Assembly: GCA_964393825.1 (NCBI GenBank)
Contig: CAYMUY010000011.1
Coordinates: forward strand, 1-64,000
Origin: PFJX01 sp964393825
GTDB taxonomy: Bacteria; Pseudomonadota; Gammaproteobacteria; Burkholderiales; Thiobacillaceae
DNA: 64,000 bases
Direction of reading: 5' to 3'
A program made the translations under genes and the position numbers. Positions 43,215-52,019 of the stretch are shown here, piece by piece. The notes below the pieces were generated by a model that was not told the origin of the DNA, did no database searches, and was given only the letters and a program-made list of their open reading frames with translations. Position 1 is the first letter of the stretch; each line of letters begins with the position of its first letter.

Positions 43215-44826
43215 TGCTTCCCAGGCCCGGCACATCCTTGAAAGCCTGCGCCTGGGCTTCATCGAGCAACTCCCCATGCGGATCGCGGCCATCGAGCAAT
43301 GCTGGATCGACTGCAACCTGACGCCCAACCCGGGCCCTGCCCTGCATGAACTGGCACGGCTGGCGCACAGCCTGCGCGGCAGCGCCAAGACCTACGGCCT
43401 GATGGCACTGGGCGACACCGCAGGCGAACTGGAGACCGCCCTCTCCCCCTGGCTGGCCAGCGAAACCACGCCGGATGCCGAAGCCAGACACCGGCTGGAT
43501 CGATGGGTAGCGGCGTTGCATGACAGCGCCCGGGTCCAGCCAGACCCCGTGCCGGGAACGACATCACCCGCTCCCCTGCTTGAAGCACGCGTCCCTTCCC
43601 GCGTCTATCTCCTGGATGACGATGCCGGCCAGGCTCGACTGCTGGCGAATCGGCTGGAACATTTCGGCTATCACGTCGAGATGTTCACCACTTCGCCGGC
43701 CCTGCAGGACCAGGTCTCGCGAGCACGCCCGGCGGCGTGCATTCTGGCCGACGACACCCCTGCCGGGATCGAGGCAGGCCGCGCCTTGTATCGACTCGAC
43801 CCGACCTTGCCACTGCTCTACGCCAGCCACCGCGACGACATCGAGGCCAGGCTGGAAGCGGTGCGCTCGGGCGGACAGGCCTACCTGCGCAAGCCCATCG
43901 ACCTGCTCGAACTGGTCGAGGAACTGAACCAGGCCAGCGGCCGCACGGCAGTCTCGCCCTACCGTATCCTGATAGTGGAAGACGACGACTCGCTCGCACG
44001 CTATTACCACGCCGTGCTGCGGGACGCCGGCATCGAAGCGATGACGGTGACCGCGCCCCTGCGCACCTTGCAGGCCCTGGATGATTTCCATCCCGATGTG
44101 ATCCTGATGGATGTGTACATGCCGCAATGCACCGGCGCGGAACTGGCACAGGTCATCCAGCAGCGGAAAACGCACGCCGCCCTGCCCATCGTTTTCCTGT
44201 CCGGCGAGGGCGACCCGGATATCCAGTTCGCGGCGTTGCGCAAGGGCGGCCATGATTTCCTGACCAAACCGGTGAATGCCGACGTGCTGGTCCGCATCCT
44301 CAAGCTGCGCGCGCGGCAGTCCAGGCTGACCGCCGCTTCGATGGTGACCGACGGCATGACCGGCCTGCTCAATCACGGCCGCATCAACGCCATGCTGGCC
44401 GCGGAGGTGGCGCGCGCGCGCCGCAGCAACACCCAGTTGGCCGTGGCCATGCTCGAACTCGATCATTTCCGGGAAATCACCGATCGCCACGGCCCCCTGG
44501 CCGGCGACAAGGTGATCAGGAGCCTGGTTCGGCTGCTGCGCGCGCGTTTACGCAGCAGCGATCTCGCCGGACGTTTCGGTGACGAGTCATTCCTGGTGAT
44601 CCTGCCGGAGTGCGACCCGGACTCGGCCAGGTACCTGATCGACGACGTGCGTGAGCGATTCAGCCGGATCGACCACCCCGGCGAGCCACCGGAACAGGCG
44701 TTCGGCGCCAGTTTCAGCATCGGGCTGGCAGTATTTCCCCAGGCCAACAGCGCGGAAAGCCTGCTCCTGGCGGCGACCGCCGCGCTGGACAAGGCCAAGC
44801 GGCAAGGCCGTCATCCAGCCCTATGA
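43204..44826 (+). CDS. Hpt-REC-REC-GGDEF hybrid regulator with degenerate GGDEF
   Basis: A 540-residue protein. Residues about 5-105 form an Hpt domain with candidate phosphohistidine in LAHSLRGSAKTYGL. Two receivers follow: about 135-250 (LLDDD, LADDTPAG, YLRKPID) and about 257-375 (VEDDDS, ILMDVYMPQ, FLTKPVN). The last 155 residues are a GGDEF-family domain in which the signature reads FGDES (458-462) instead of GGDEF. The central Asp-Glu is kept, but activity is doubtful. As terminal member of the coupled gene run it probably collects phosphate from the two kinases upstream. Confidence 0.88.
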   Translation: MAVDASQARHILESLRLGFIEQLPMRIAAIEQCWIDCNLTPNPGPALHELARLAHSLRGSAKTYGLMALGDTAGELETALSPWLASETTPDAEARHRLDRWVAALHDSARVQPDPVPGTTSPAPLLEARVPSRVYLLDDDAGQARLLANRLEHFGYHVEMFTTSPALQDQVSRARPAACILADDTPAGIEAGRALYRLDPTLPLLYASHRDDIEARLEAVRSGGQAYLRKPIDLLELVEELNQASGRTAVSPYRILIVEDDDSLARYYHAVLRDAGIEAMTVTAPLRTLQALDDFHPDVILMDVYMPQCTGAELAQVIQQRKTHAALPIVFLSGEGDPDIQFAALRKGGHDFLTKPVNADVLVRILKLRARQSRLTAASMVTDGMTGLLNHGRINAMLAAEVARARRSNTQLAVAMLELDHFREITDRHGPLAGDKVIRSLVRLLRARLRSSDLAGRFGDESFLVILPECDPDSARYLIDDVRERFSRIDHPGEPPEQAFGASFSIGLAVFPQANSAESLLLAATAALDKAKRQGRHPAL

Positions 44827-44835
44827 AACAGATGC

Positions 44836-44869
44836 GAAGCCGGCGTGGATGAGCGCCGGCAGCCGCTTC
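44836..44869. repeat. GCCGGC-type intergenic hairpin
   Basis: GCCGGCG (44839-44845) pairs with CGCCGGC (44854-44860), with a flanking GAAGC/GCTTC pairing at 44836-44840 and 44865-44869. It lies between convergent genes and lacks a T-run. It resembles the other GCCGGC hairpins at 47942-47989 and may be a REP-like dispersed element. Confidence 0.45.
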
Positions 44870-44932
44870 ATTCCACCTGCCCCCCCTTTGATCTGGCTCT
44901 GACCCGGCCTTTGGCGATAGCCTCGCCTGAAT

Positions 44933-45715
44933 TCAGGCCGCTTCCCAGGCCGCCAGAAACTCGAACCAGTGATCGGCGCCGATCTCCTCCAGGCTGGCGC
45001 GCACCAGGGCGATTTCCTGTTCGTACTGGGCGGCGGTCAGGGCCCCGCGCATCTTCTGGAAGCGCAGGTAGACCAGCCAGGTGTTGACCACGTCGGTTTC
45101 ACAGTAATCGCGGATGGCGGCGATCTCGCCACGCTCGAAGGCTGGCCAGACGGCGGAGCCATCCATGCCGAGCTTGCCGGGGAAGCCATAAAGCTTGGCG
45201 AGATCGTCCAGTGGCGCGTTGGCGCGGCCGGAGAACATGGCGATGACGTCCATCAGGTCGAGATGGCGGGTGTGGTAGCGATTCAGGTAGTTGTTGTATT
45301 TGAAGTCGCGGTCGTCATCGCCCCAATCCCAGTACTTGGGTGCGGCGACCCCGTGCAGCATGGCGCGGTAATGCAGTACCGGCAGGTCGAAGCCGCCGCC
45401 ATTCCAGCTCACCAGTTGCGGGGTGTATTTCTCGATGCCATCGAAGAAGCGCTGGATGATCTGGCCCTCGCTGGCGTCGGGCTCGGAGAGCGAGAACACG
45501 CGGAAGCGGTCACCCTCGCGCAGGGTGCAGGAAATGGTCACCACGCGTTGCAGATAATGCGGCAGGAAATCCGAGCCGCCGGTCTGCTGGCGGCGCATCA
45601 GGAAGGCCATTTCACCGACCTCATGGTCGCTGGCTTCCGGGCCGACATTGTGGAGACGACGCAACCCGGCGATGTCGGGAATGGTTTCGATGTCGAAGAC
45701 GAGGACGGGGGTCAT
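44933..45715 (-). CDS. Predicted 3'-5' exonuclease related to PolB proofreading domain
   Basis: A protein of about 260 residues with a DEDD-type exonuclease fold: Exo I FDIETIPD, Exo II in LVSWNGGGFDLPVLHYR, and Exo III around RDYCETDVVNTW. It matches the stand-alone PolB-like exonuclease family found widely in proteobacteria. The substrate is not established; DNA or RNA 3' trimming is the expected chemistry. I take the ATG at 45715 (MTPVLVFDIE). It is divergent from pgl. Confidence 0.87.
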   Translation of the reverse strand: MTPVLVFDIETIPDIAGLRRLHNVGPEASDHEVGEMAFLMRRQQTGGSDFLPHYLQRVVTISCTLREGDRFRVFSLSEPDASEGQIIQRFFDGIEKYTPQLVSWNGGGFDLPVLHYRAMLHGVAAPKYWDWGDDDRDFKYNNYLNRYHTRHLDLMDVIAMFSGRANAPLDDLAKLYGFPGKLGMDGSAVWPAFERGEIAAIRDYCETDVVNTWLVYLRFQKMRGALTAAQYEQEIALVRASLEEIGADHWFEFLAAWEAA

Positions 45716-45783
45716 GGCGGTGGCGCGTAAAATTCGGGCAATTCTATCCGTTTTGCCTCCTCCCGCTCCCCTGCCCCTCACCC

Positions 45784-46470
45784 ATGCAAACCCGCTGGCA
45801 TTTTTCCGACTCCTCCCAGTCCTGGCTCGCCCAGGCATTGGCGTATATCGCCCGGGCGGAACGCGAGGCGCTGGCGGCGCGGGGTGAGTTCCACATCGTG
45901 CTGGCCGGCGGTGGCACCCCGCGCGAGGTGTACGAGGCGCTGGCCCGGGAAGCGCATGACTGGCGGCGCTGGCAGGTCTGGTTCGGCGATGAACGCTGTT
46001 TGCCGGTCAACCATCCGGAGCGCAACAGCGCGATGGCACGTGCCGCCCTTCTTGACCAGGTGGCGGTAACCGCGGTGCACCTCATTCCCGCCGAACTCGG
46101 ACCCGACAAGGCCGCGGCCGCTTATGCCGCCCAACTCGCCGGCGTCGGTGAGTTCGACCTGGTCATTCTCGGCCTGGGTGAGGATGGTCATACCGCCAGC
46201 CTGTTCCCAGGCCGCAGGCTTGCGTCGGACGCGGCTGCGGTAGCGGTATTCGATGCGCCGAAGCCGCCGCCGGAGCGGGTCAGCCTGTCGGCGCCGCGCC
46301 TGTCGCGCGCCCACCACGTCCTGTTCCTGGTGGGCGGTGCCGGAAAACGCGACGCGCTCGTCCGCTGGCAACAGGGCGACCCCACCCTTCCCGCCGCCAG
46401 CATCCAGCCCGAAGCCGGGGTGGATGTGCTGCTGGCCCCCGATCTTTCAACTCCCGGAGTACGCCCATGA
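45784..46470 (+). CDS. pgl: 6-phosphogluconolactonase
   Basis: A 228-residue enzyme of the oxidative pentose phosphate pathway, converting 6-phosphogluconolactone to 6-phosphogluconate. Diagnostic segments are AGGGTPREVYEAL, WFGDERCLPVNHPERNSAMAR and GLGEDGHTASLFPG. The length is normal. zwf and gnd are not next to it. It overlaps the DUF4139 gene by 4 bp, an unusual operon partner. Confidence 0.95.
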   Translation: MQTRWHFSDSSQSWLAQALAYIARAEREALAARGEFHIVLAGGGTPREVYEALAREAHDWRRWQVWFGDERCLPVNHPERNSAMARAALLDQVAVTAVHLIPAELGPDKAAAAYAAQLAGVGEFDLVILGLGEDGHTASLFPGRRLASDAAAVAVFDAPKPPPERVSLSAPRLSRAHHVLFLVGGAGKRDALVRWQQGDPTLPAASIQPEAGVDVLLAPDLSTPGVRP

Positions 46471-47915
46471 AAACCCGATTGCTCGCCCTGGCGGCGCTCA
46501 CCTGCATCTCAACTGTCCAGGCGGCGGAGGAACGTCGTTCCACCGCCGCGGACCAGACCGCCCTGGCGGTGACCATCTACAACGGCGACCTGGCCCTGGT
46601 GAAGGATGCCCGCCGGGTGAAACTGGGCGGTGGCGAGAACCTGCTGGCCTGGCGCGAGGTGTCGGCGCGGATGCAGCCGGAAACCGCGCTGCTGCGCAGT
46701 CTCGACGGTCGCCGCCTGACCCTGCTGGAACAGAATTTCGATTTCGACCTGCTGACGCCGCAGAAAATGCTGGAGAAATCCGTGGGTGAGACGGTGCGGG
46801 TGATCCGCACGCAGCCGGTCACCGGCGTCGAATATGCCGAGAACGCCAGCGTGGTGGCGGCCAATGAGGGCGTGGTGCTGCAATTCGCCGATCGTGTCGA
46901 GACCGGAGTGCCCGGCCGCATCGCTTTTTCCCGGGTGCCGCCCGACCTGCGTGATCACCCCACCCTGTCGATGCTGTTCCGCACCGATGCCCCCGCGACC
47001 AGCACCTATCAATACGGCACCGAGCATGCCCTGGAACTGTCCTATCTCACCGGCGGCCTGAGCTGGAAGGCCGACTACGTCGCCGAACTGTCGGCGAAGG
47101 AGGACAGCATCGACCTCAACGGCTGGGTCACCCTCACCAACACCAGCGGCGCCAGCTATCCCAACGCCCGTCTGCAACTGGTGGCCGGCGAGGTGAACCG
47201 GGCACAACCGGAGCGGATGCGGGGGCCGGTGATGATGAAGGCGATGGCGATGGCGGATGCTGCCCCGCAGATGCAGGAGGAAAGCCTGTTCGAATACCAT
47301 CTCTACACCCTCGACCGGAACACCACCCTGGGTGACCGGCAGACCAAGCAGGTGGCGCTGCTGTCTGCGCAGAAAGTGGCAGTGAACAAGGAGTTCCGTC
47401 TGGCCGGCGGTGACTGGTATTACCAAAGCCAGCAGGGTGATCTGGGCAGGAAGATGAAGCCCTCTGTGTTCATGGAATTCGCCAACAAGGGCGACAACCT
47501 GGGCGTGCCGCTACCCAAGGGCGTGGTGCGGGTCTACAAGAAGGATGGCGCCGGCCGTGCCCAGTTCATCGGCGAGGATCGCATCGACCACACCGCCCGG
47601 GGCGAGACCGTGAAGCTGAAACTGGGCGAGGCCTTCGACATCACCGCCGACAAGAAGCAGACCGATTTCCAGAAACTGGCCGCCGGCTTCAACGCCCGTG
47701 GCGGCGTCTTCGAATCCGGCTACCAGATGGAGATCCGTAACGCCAAGCGCGAGAACATCGTGGTCACGGTGATCGAGAACGTCCCGGGTGAATGGCAGAT
47801 GGTCCAGGAAAGCCTGCCGCACAAGCGGGAAAGTGCGAACAGCGCCGTCTGGCAGGTGCCGGTGCCGGCGGAAGGCAAGACGGTGCTGAACTGGCGGGTG
47901 CGGGTGAAGTATTGA
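46467..47915 (+). CDS. DUF4139 domain-containing secreted protein
   Basis: A 482-residue protein with a signal peptide (about 1-19). The middle and C-terminal parts match DUF4139-type proteins (LELSYLTGGLSWKADYVAELSAKEDSIDLNGWVTLTNTSG), predicted beta-rich and probably periplasmic. A Met/Ala-rich insert lies about 250-270. No function is known. It is translationally coupled to pgl. A GCCGGC hairpin with a short T-run follows. Confidence 0.8.
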   Translation: MKTRLLALAALTCISTVQAAEERRSTAADQTALAVTIYNGDLALVKDARRVKLGGGENLLAWREVSARMQPETALLRSLDGRRLTLLEQNFDFDLLTPQKMLEKSVGETVRVIRTQPVTGVEYAENASVVAANEGVVLQFADRVETGVPGRIAFSRVPPDLRDHPTLSMLFRTDAPATSTYQYGTEHALELSYLTGGLSWKADYVAELSAKEDSIDLNGWVTLTNTSGASYPNARLQLVAGEVNRAQPERMRGPVMMKAMAMADAAPQMQEESLFEYHLYTLDRNTTLGDRQTKQVALLSAQKVAVNKEFRLAGGDWYYQSQQGDLGRKMKPSVFMEFANKGDNLGVPLPKGVVRVYKKDGAGRAQFIGEDRIDHTARGETVKLKLGEAFDITADKKQTDFQKLAAGFNARGGVFESGYQMEIRNAKRENIVVTVIENVPGEWQMVQESLPHKRESANSAVWQVPVPAEGKTVLNWRVRVKY

Positions 47916-47941
47916 GCGTGAGACGGCATTATTGCTGTGGC

Positions 47942-47989
47942 GCCGGCCTCCAGCCGGCTGTTTTCAAGGACGCCGGCAAGCCCGCCGGC
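47942..47989. repeat. REP-like pair of GCCGGC hairpins
   Basis: Two hairpins in tandem are each built from GCCGGC arms: 47942-47947 with 47953-47958, then 47972-47977 with 47984-47989. The first is followed by TGTTTTC and could help terminate the DUF4139 transcript. Paired hairpins of this sort in an intergenic gap resemble REP elements. Confidence 0.55.
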
Positions 47990-48005
47990 ACTATGGGAGC
48001 GCGCT

Positions 48006-48602
48006 GTGCATAGCAATGAGAACATCGTCTCCACACTGGCCCATCTGGGCTGGTGCGTGGTGCCCGGATTCCTCCCGGAGGCCGAAACGGCGGCGCTGCG
48101 GGAGGAATGCCTGCAAGCGCATGGCCATGGCGCGTTCCACCCCGCCGGCGTCGGTCGTGGCGCGGCGCTGACCCGCTCGGAAATTCGCGGCGACCATATC
48201 CTCTGGGTGGATGAATCGAACACTGGCCCCACCCTGCATGATGTGCTCGACCGTTTCGAGTCCCTGCGCCTGGCGGTGAACGAATCGCTGTTCCTCGGCC
48301 TGTTCGATCTGGAAACGCATTACGCCGTGTATCCGCCTGGCGGCGGCTATCAGCGCCATATCGACCGCTTCCGTGACGACGACCGGCGCGCCCTGACCGT
48401 CATCCTCTACCTCAACGAGCCGGGCTGGCGTGAGGAAGACGGCGGCTTGCTGCGCTTCTGGCCGGATCCGGAGACGGCGCCGCTGGAGATCCTCCCCGCC
48501 GGTGGCACCCTGGTGACCTTCCTCTCCGATCGCTTCTGGCACGAGGTCTTGCCGGCCCATCGCCGGCGGCTGTCGCTGACCGGGTGGTTTCGGCGGCGCT
48601 GA
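48006..48602 (+). CDS. 2-oxoglutarate/Fe(II)-dependent oxygenase
   Basis: A protein of about 198 residues with a prolyl-4-hydroxylase-like double-stranded beta helix. The iron ligands are probably the His and Asp of YQRHIDRFRDD and the distal His of RFWHEVLP, followed by RRRLSLTGWFRR, which supplies the 2-oxoglutarate-binding Arg. ALTVILYLNE and GGLLRFWPD are typical core strands. The substrate is unknown. The GTG at 48006 follows GGGAG and avoids translating the REP-like hairpins, which an upstream in-frame start at 47937 would do. Confidence 0.85.
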   Translation: MHSNENIVSTLAHLGWCVVPGFLPEAETAALREECLQAHGHGAFHPAGVGRGAALTRSEIRGDHILWVDESNTGPTLHDVLDRFESLRLAVNESLFLGLFDLETHYAVYPPGGGYQRHIDRFRDDDRRALTVILYLNEPGWREEDGGLLRFWPDPETAPLEILPAGGTLVTFLSDRFWHEVLPAHRRRLSLTGWFRRR

Positions 48603-48608
48603 CGGACT

Positions 48609-48634
48609 GGTGGAAGGCGCTCCGCTTTTCCACC
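48609..48634. terminator. Probable bidirectional terminator
   Basis: GGTGGAAGGCG (48609-48619) pairs imperfectly with CGCTTTTCCACC (48623-48634) between convergent genes. The right arm is followed by CTATATTTCC. It sits 7 bp past the oxygenase stop and 14 bp short of the ABC exporter stop. The T-rich tail is weak. Confidence 0.45.
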
Positions 48635-48647
48635 CTATATTTCCACC

Positions 48648-50453
48648 CTACCCTTCCACTTCCTTCTCTTCCCGAAGCTGTAGTCGCCACATCGCGGCAT
48701 AGCGGCCATCCGCCGCCAGCAGCGTCGCGTGGTTGCCGCGCTCGACGATGCGGCCGCCTTCCAGGACCAGGATTTCATCCGCGTCCACCACCGTCGACAG
48801 ACGGTGGGCAATGACCAGGGTGGTGCGGTTTTCCGCGATCCGGGCCAGTTCCAGGCCGATGGCCTGCTCGGTGGCGGTGTCGAGCGAGGAAGTCGCTTCG
48901 TCGAACACCATGATCGGCGGGTTCTTGAGGATGGCGCGGGCGATGGCGACGCGCTGTTTCTCGCCGCCGGACAGCTTCAGACCACGCTCGCCCACGATGG
49001 TCTCGTAGCCATCCGGCAGGCTGGCGATGAAGCTGTCCAGACTGGCGGCACGGGCGGCTTCCAGCACCTCCTCGCGACGGGCTTGCGGGCGGCCATAGGC
49101 GATGTTGTGGTAGAGACTGTCGTTGAACAGCACGGTGTCCTGGGGAACCATGCCGATCTGCTTTCTCAGGCTGGCCTGGGTGACGGCGCGGATGTCCTGG
49201 CCGTCGATCAGGATGCGCCCGGCGCTCACTTCGAAGAAACGGAACAACAGCCGCGACAGCGTTGATTTGCCGGCGCCGCTGGCGCCGACCACGGCGAGCT
49301 TGTGACCGGCAGGAATGACAAAGCTGACGTCTTCCAGGATCGGCCGTCGCGGATCGTAGGCAAAGCCGACCCGTTCGAAACACACTTCCCCCTTGGCCAC
49401 CCGCAGGTCCGTCGCGTCCGGTGCATCGACGATTTCCGGCGGCCGGTGCAGCAGGCCGAACAGTTTCTCCATGTCGGTGAGGGCGTTGCGGATCTCGCGA
49501 TAGATGGTGCCGAGGAAGTTGAGCGGGATGAACAACTGGATCAGGTAGGCGTTGACCAGCACCAGGTCGCCGATGGTCATGTGCTGCTCCGCCACCCCTT
49601 TCGCCGCCAGGCCCATCATGAGGGTGACGCCGACGGCGATGATGAAGGCCTGCCCGGCATTGAGCCAGGCCAGGGAAATCTCGCTTTGCACGGTGGCGTC
49701 CTCGGCACGCTTGAGGTCGGCCTTGAGGCGATCCGACTCGTATTGTTCGTTGTTGAAGTACTTCACCGTCTCGTAGTTGAGCAGGCTGTCCACGGCGCGG
49801 GCATTGGCGCGGGAATCGCTCTCGTTCATGGCGCGGCGGTATTGCAGACGCCAGTTGGTGATGGCGATGGTGAAGGCGAGGTAGACGGCCAGGGTCAGCA
49901 GGGTGATGGCGCCAAACCAGGGGTCGTACTTGACGAACAGCACGCCGGCGACCATGAGGATCTCCAGCAGCGTCGGGCCGATGTTGAACAGGGTGAAGTT
50001 GATCAGGAAGCGGATCGAGCGGGCGCCGCGTTCGATGTCCACGGCGATGCCGCCGGTGCGGCGTTCCAGGTGAAACCGCAGGGATTGCGCGTGCAGATGC
50101 CTGAAGACATCGTGGATGGCGCCGCGCATGGCGCGCTGCAGGACCCGCGCGAACAGCGCGTCGCGCAGTTCGGTAAAGGCGGTATTGCCGAAACGCAGCA
50201 GGCCGTAGAGGACGACGAACAAGATGGGCACGGCCAGGGTCGTGGCGTCCGCGTGCCCTACCCTGTCGACGATCTCCTTCAGCACCAGCGGCACCGAGAC
50301 ATTCGCCAGCTTGCCGCACAACAGCAGCGCGAACGCCGCCAGCACCCGCCCCTTGTAGCGCCAGACATAAGGCGCCAGCGACCACGCCGCCCGCCACTGA
50401 CCGGTGGTGGTGTGGGGGGTCATGGAATCGGAACGAGCGTGGTCGCGGGCCAT
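48648..50453 (-). CDS. Atm1/ABCB7-type ABC exporter (permease-ATPase fusion)
   Basis: A 601-residue half-transporter. About six membrane spans (about 30-320) precede an ATPase domain with Walker A GASGAGKST, signature LSGGEKQR, Walker B IMVFDEATSSLD and H-loop IAHRLST. The NYETVKYFNNE segment is typical of the Atm1/ABCB7 family, which exports glutathione-linked sulfur, metal or persulfide species. It lies 66 bp downstream of cysG on the same strand, at the end of the dsr locus. A link with sulfur or iron-sulfur handling is attractive but inferred. An ATG at 50423 is an alternative start. Confidence 0.88.
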   Translation of the reverse strand: MARDHARSDSMTPHTTTGQWRAAWSLAPYVWRYKGRVLAAFALLLCGKLANVSVPLVLKEIVDRVGHADATTLAVPILFVVLYGLLRFGNTAFTELRDALFARVLQRAMRGAIHDVFRHLHAQSLRFHLERRTGGIAVDIERGARSIRFLINFTLFNIGPTLLEILMVAGVLFVKYDPWFGAITLLTLAVYLAFTIAITNWRLQYRRAMNESDSRANARAVDSLLNYETVKYFNNEQYESDRLKADLKRAEDATVQSEISLAWLNAGQAFIIAVGVTLMMGLAAKGVAEQHMTIGDLVLVNAYLIQLFIPLNFLGTIYREIRNALTDMEKLFGLLHRPPEIVDAPDATDLRVAKGEVCFERVGFAYDPRRPILEDVSFVIPAGHKLAVVGASGAGKSTLSRLLFRFFEVSAGRILIDGQDIRAVTQASLRKQIGMVPQDTVLFNDSLYHNIAYGRPQARREEVLEAARAASLDSFIASLPDGYETIVGERGLKLSGGEKQRVAIARAILKNPPIMVFDEATSSLDTATEQAIGLELARIAENRTTLVIAHRLSTVVDADEILVLEGGRIVERGNHATLLAADGRYAAMWRLQLREEKEVEG

Positions 50454-50480
50454 ATCGGCGGGCCGTCAGGCTGACATCAA

Positions 50481-50507
50481 CGTAGGGTGCGCCGCGGGCA
50501 CGCTACG
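50481..50507. repeat. REP-like hairpin between cysG and the ABC exporter
   Basis: CGTAG (50481-50485) with CTACG (50503-50507) and GTGC (50487-50490) with GCAC (50498-50501) form a 9-bp stem with one G-G mismatch. The GTAGGGTGCGCC core looks like a dispersed proteobacterial intergenic repeat. It could weaken read-through from cysG. Confidence 0.5.
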
Positions 50508-50519
50508 CATCACACGCCA

Positions 50520-51959
50520 TCACATGCTCGCCGGCCGGTCCAGCGGGGTGTGCCAGTGATCGTCGTCGGCCGGTTCCGGGTTGAACCAGTTGAGCTTGGC
50601 GTGGAGGCTGACGACGCTGCCGACGATGATCAGGGTCGGCGGCTTCAGTTCCGCCCTGGCAGCAAGCGACGGCAGGGTATCGATGGTGCCGACGACCGTC
50701 TTCTGGTTGAGCGTGGTGCCCTGTTGCACGATGGCCATCGGCGTGTCCCCCGGCATGCCATGCTTCTTCATCTGCTCGCACAGCGTCACCAGGCCCTTCA
50801 GGCCCATGTAGATGACGATGGTCTGGCGCGGCCGGCAGAGCATGTCCCAGTCCAGGTCCATGCTGCCATCCTTGAGGTGGCCGGTGACCAGGATCAGGGC
50901 CTGGGCATGGTCGCGGTGGGTGAGCGGGATGCCGGCGTAGGACGCCACGCCCGCAGCCGCCGTCACCGCCGGCACCACCTGGAACGGCACACCATGCTCG
51001 CGCAGGGTTTCGATTTCCTCGCCGCCACGGCCGAAGATGAACGGGTCGCCGCCCTTCAGGCGCAGCACCCGCTTGCCTTCCTTGGCCAGGCGCACCAGCA
51101 CCATGTTGATCTCGTCCTGCGGCACCGCGTGGTTGTCGCGCTCCTTGCCGACGTAGAAACGGTCGGCGTCGCGCCGGCACATGTCGAGGATGGGCGGGCT
51201 GACCAGGCGGTCGTAGACTACCACGTCGGCCTGCTGCATCAGGCGCAGGGCCCGGAAGGTGAGCAGGTCGGGATTGCCGGGGCCGGCGCCGACCAGGTAG
51301 ACCTCGCCGGTATCCGGTTCGGTGCCGGTGGCATCAAGCATGGCCTGGAGGCTGGCCTCGGCTTCCTGCTCGCGGCCGGAGAACACCATTTCCGATACCG
51401 GCGACAGCAGCGCCTTCTCCCAGAACTTGCGCCGTTGTTCGGTGGTCTCGAACTTGCCGCGCACCGCCTTCTTGAAGCGGCCGGCAAGCGCGGCCAGGCG
51501 GCCATAGGCGGCGGGGATCAGCGTTTCCAGGCGGGCGCGGAGCAGGCGCGAGAGCACCGGCGCCTCGCCACCGCTGGAGACCGCCACCACCACCGGCGAG
51601 CGGTCGATGATGGAAGGCATGATGAAGGAGCACACCGCTGGCTTGTCCACCACGTTCACCGGCAGGTGACGGGCACGCGCGGCGTCATGCACCGCCTGGT
51701 TCAGGGCATCGTCATCGCTGGCGGCGAAGACCACGTCGGCGCCGTCGAGGTGCGCCTCCTGGAAGGCACTCTCGACATGAACCAGGCGATCACCCCCGGC
51801 CAGTTCCCGAAAGGCATCGGCAAGGGGGGTGGGTGAAACCACATGCACCCAGGCGCCGGCATTGAGCATGAGGGATGCCTTGCGCGCGGCGGTATCGCCA
51901 CCGCCGACGAGCAGACCCTTGCGACCACGCAGGTCGAGGAAGATCGGTAAAAAGTCCAT
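50520..51959 (-). CDS. cysG: Sirohaem synthase CysG (trifunctional)
   Basis: A 479-residue fusion. The N-terminal half is a precorrin-2 dehydrogenase/sirohydrochlorin ferrochelatase (LVGGGDTAARKASLML as NAD site, AVSSGGEAPVLSRLLR). The C-terminal half, from about residue 218, is uroporphyrinogen III methyltransferase (VYLVGAGPGNPDLLT, VVYDRLVS, RLKGGDPFIFGRGGEE). Together they convert uroporphyrinogen III to sirohaem. Placed downstream of dsrNR, it probably serves the sirohaem demand of DsrAB. The gap to dsrR is 60 bp. Confidence 0.95.
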   Translation of the reverse strand: MDFLPIFLDLRGRKGLLVGGGDTAARKASLMLNAGAWVHVVSPTPLADAFRELAGGDRLVHVESAFQEAHLDGADVVFAASDDDALNQAVHDAARARHLPVNVVDKPAVCSFIMPSIIDRSPVVVAVSSGGEAPVLSRLLRARLETLIPAAYGRLAALAGRFKKAVRGKFETTEQRRKFWEKALLSPVSEMVFSGREQEAEASLQAMLDATGTEPDTGEVYLVGAGPGNPDLLTFRALRLMQQADVVVYDRLVSPPILDMCRRDADRFYVGKERDNHAVPQDEINMVLVRLAKEGKRVLRLKGGDPFIFGRGGEEIETLREHGVPFQVVPAVTAAAGVASYAGIPLTHRDHAQALILVTGHLKDGSMDLDWDMLCRPRQTIVIYMGLKGLVTLCEQMKKHGMPGDTPMAIVQQGTTLNQKTVVGTIDTLPSLAARAELKPPTLIIVGSVVSLHAKLNWFNPEPADDDHWHTPLDRPASM

Positions 51960-52019
51960 CGCGAACCCGTTATCAGTGACGGAAAGACGGGACGGAACGC
52001 CCCGATGAAATGACGACGT

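Noticed and set aside
47937..48005. N-terminal extension of the 2OG-Fe(II) oxygenase
   Set aside because: The added residues come from translating the GCCGGC hairpins; the GTG at 48006 has a better ribosome-binding site.
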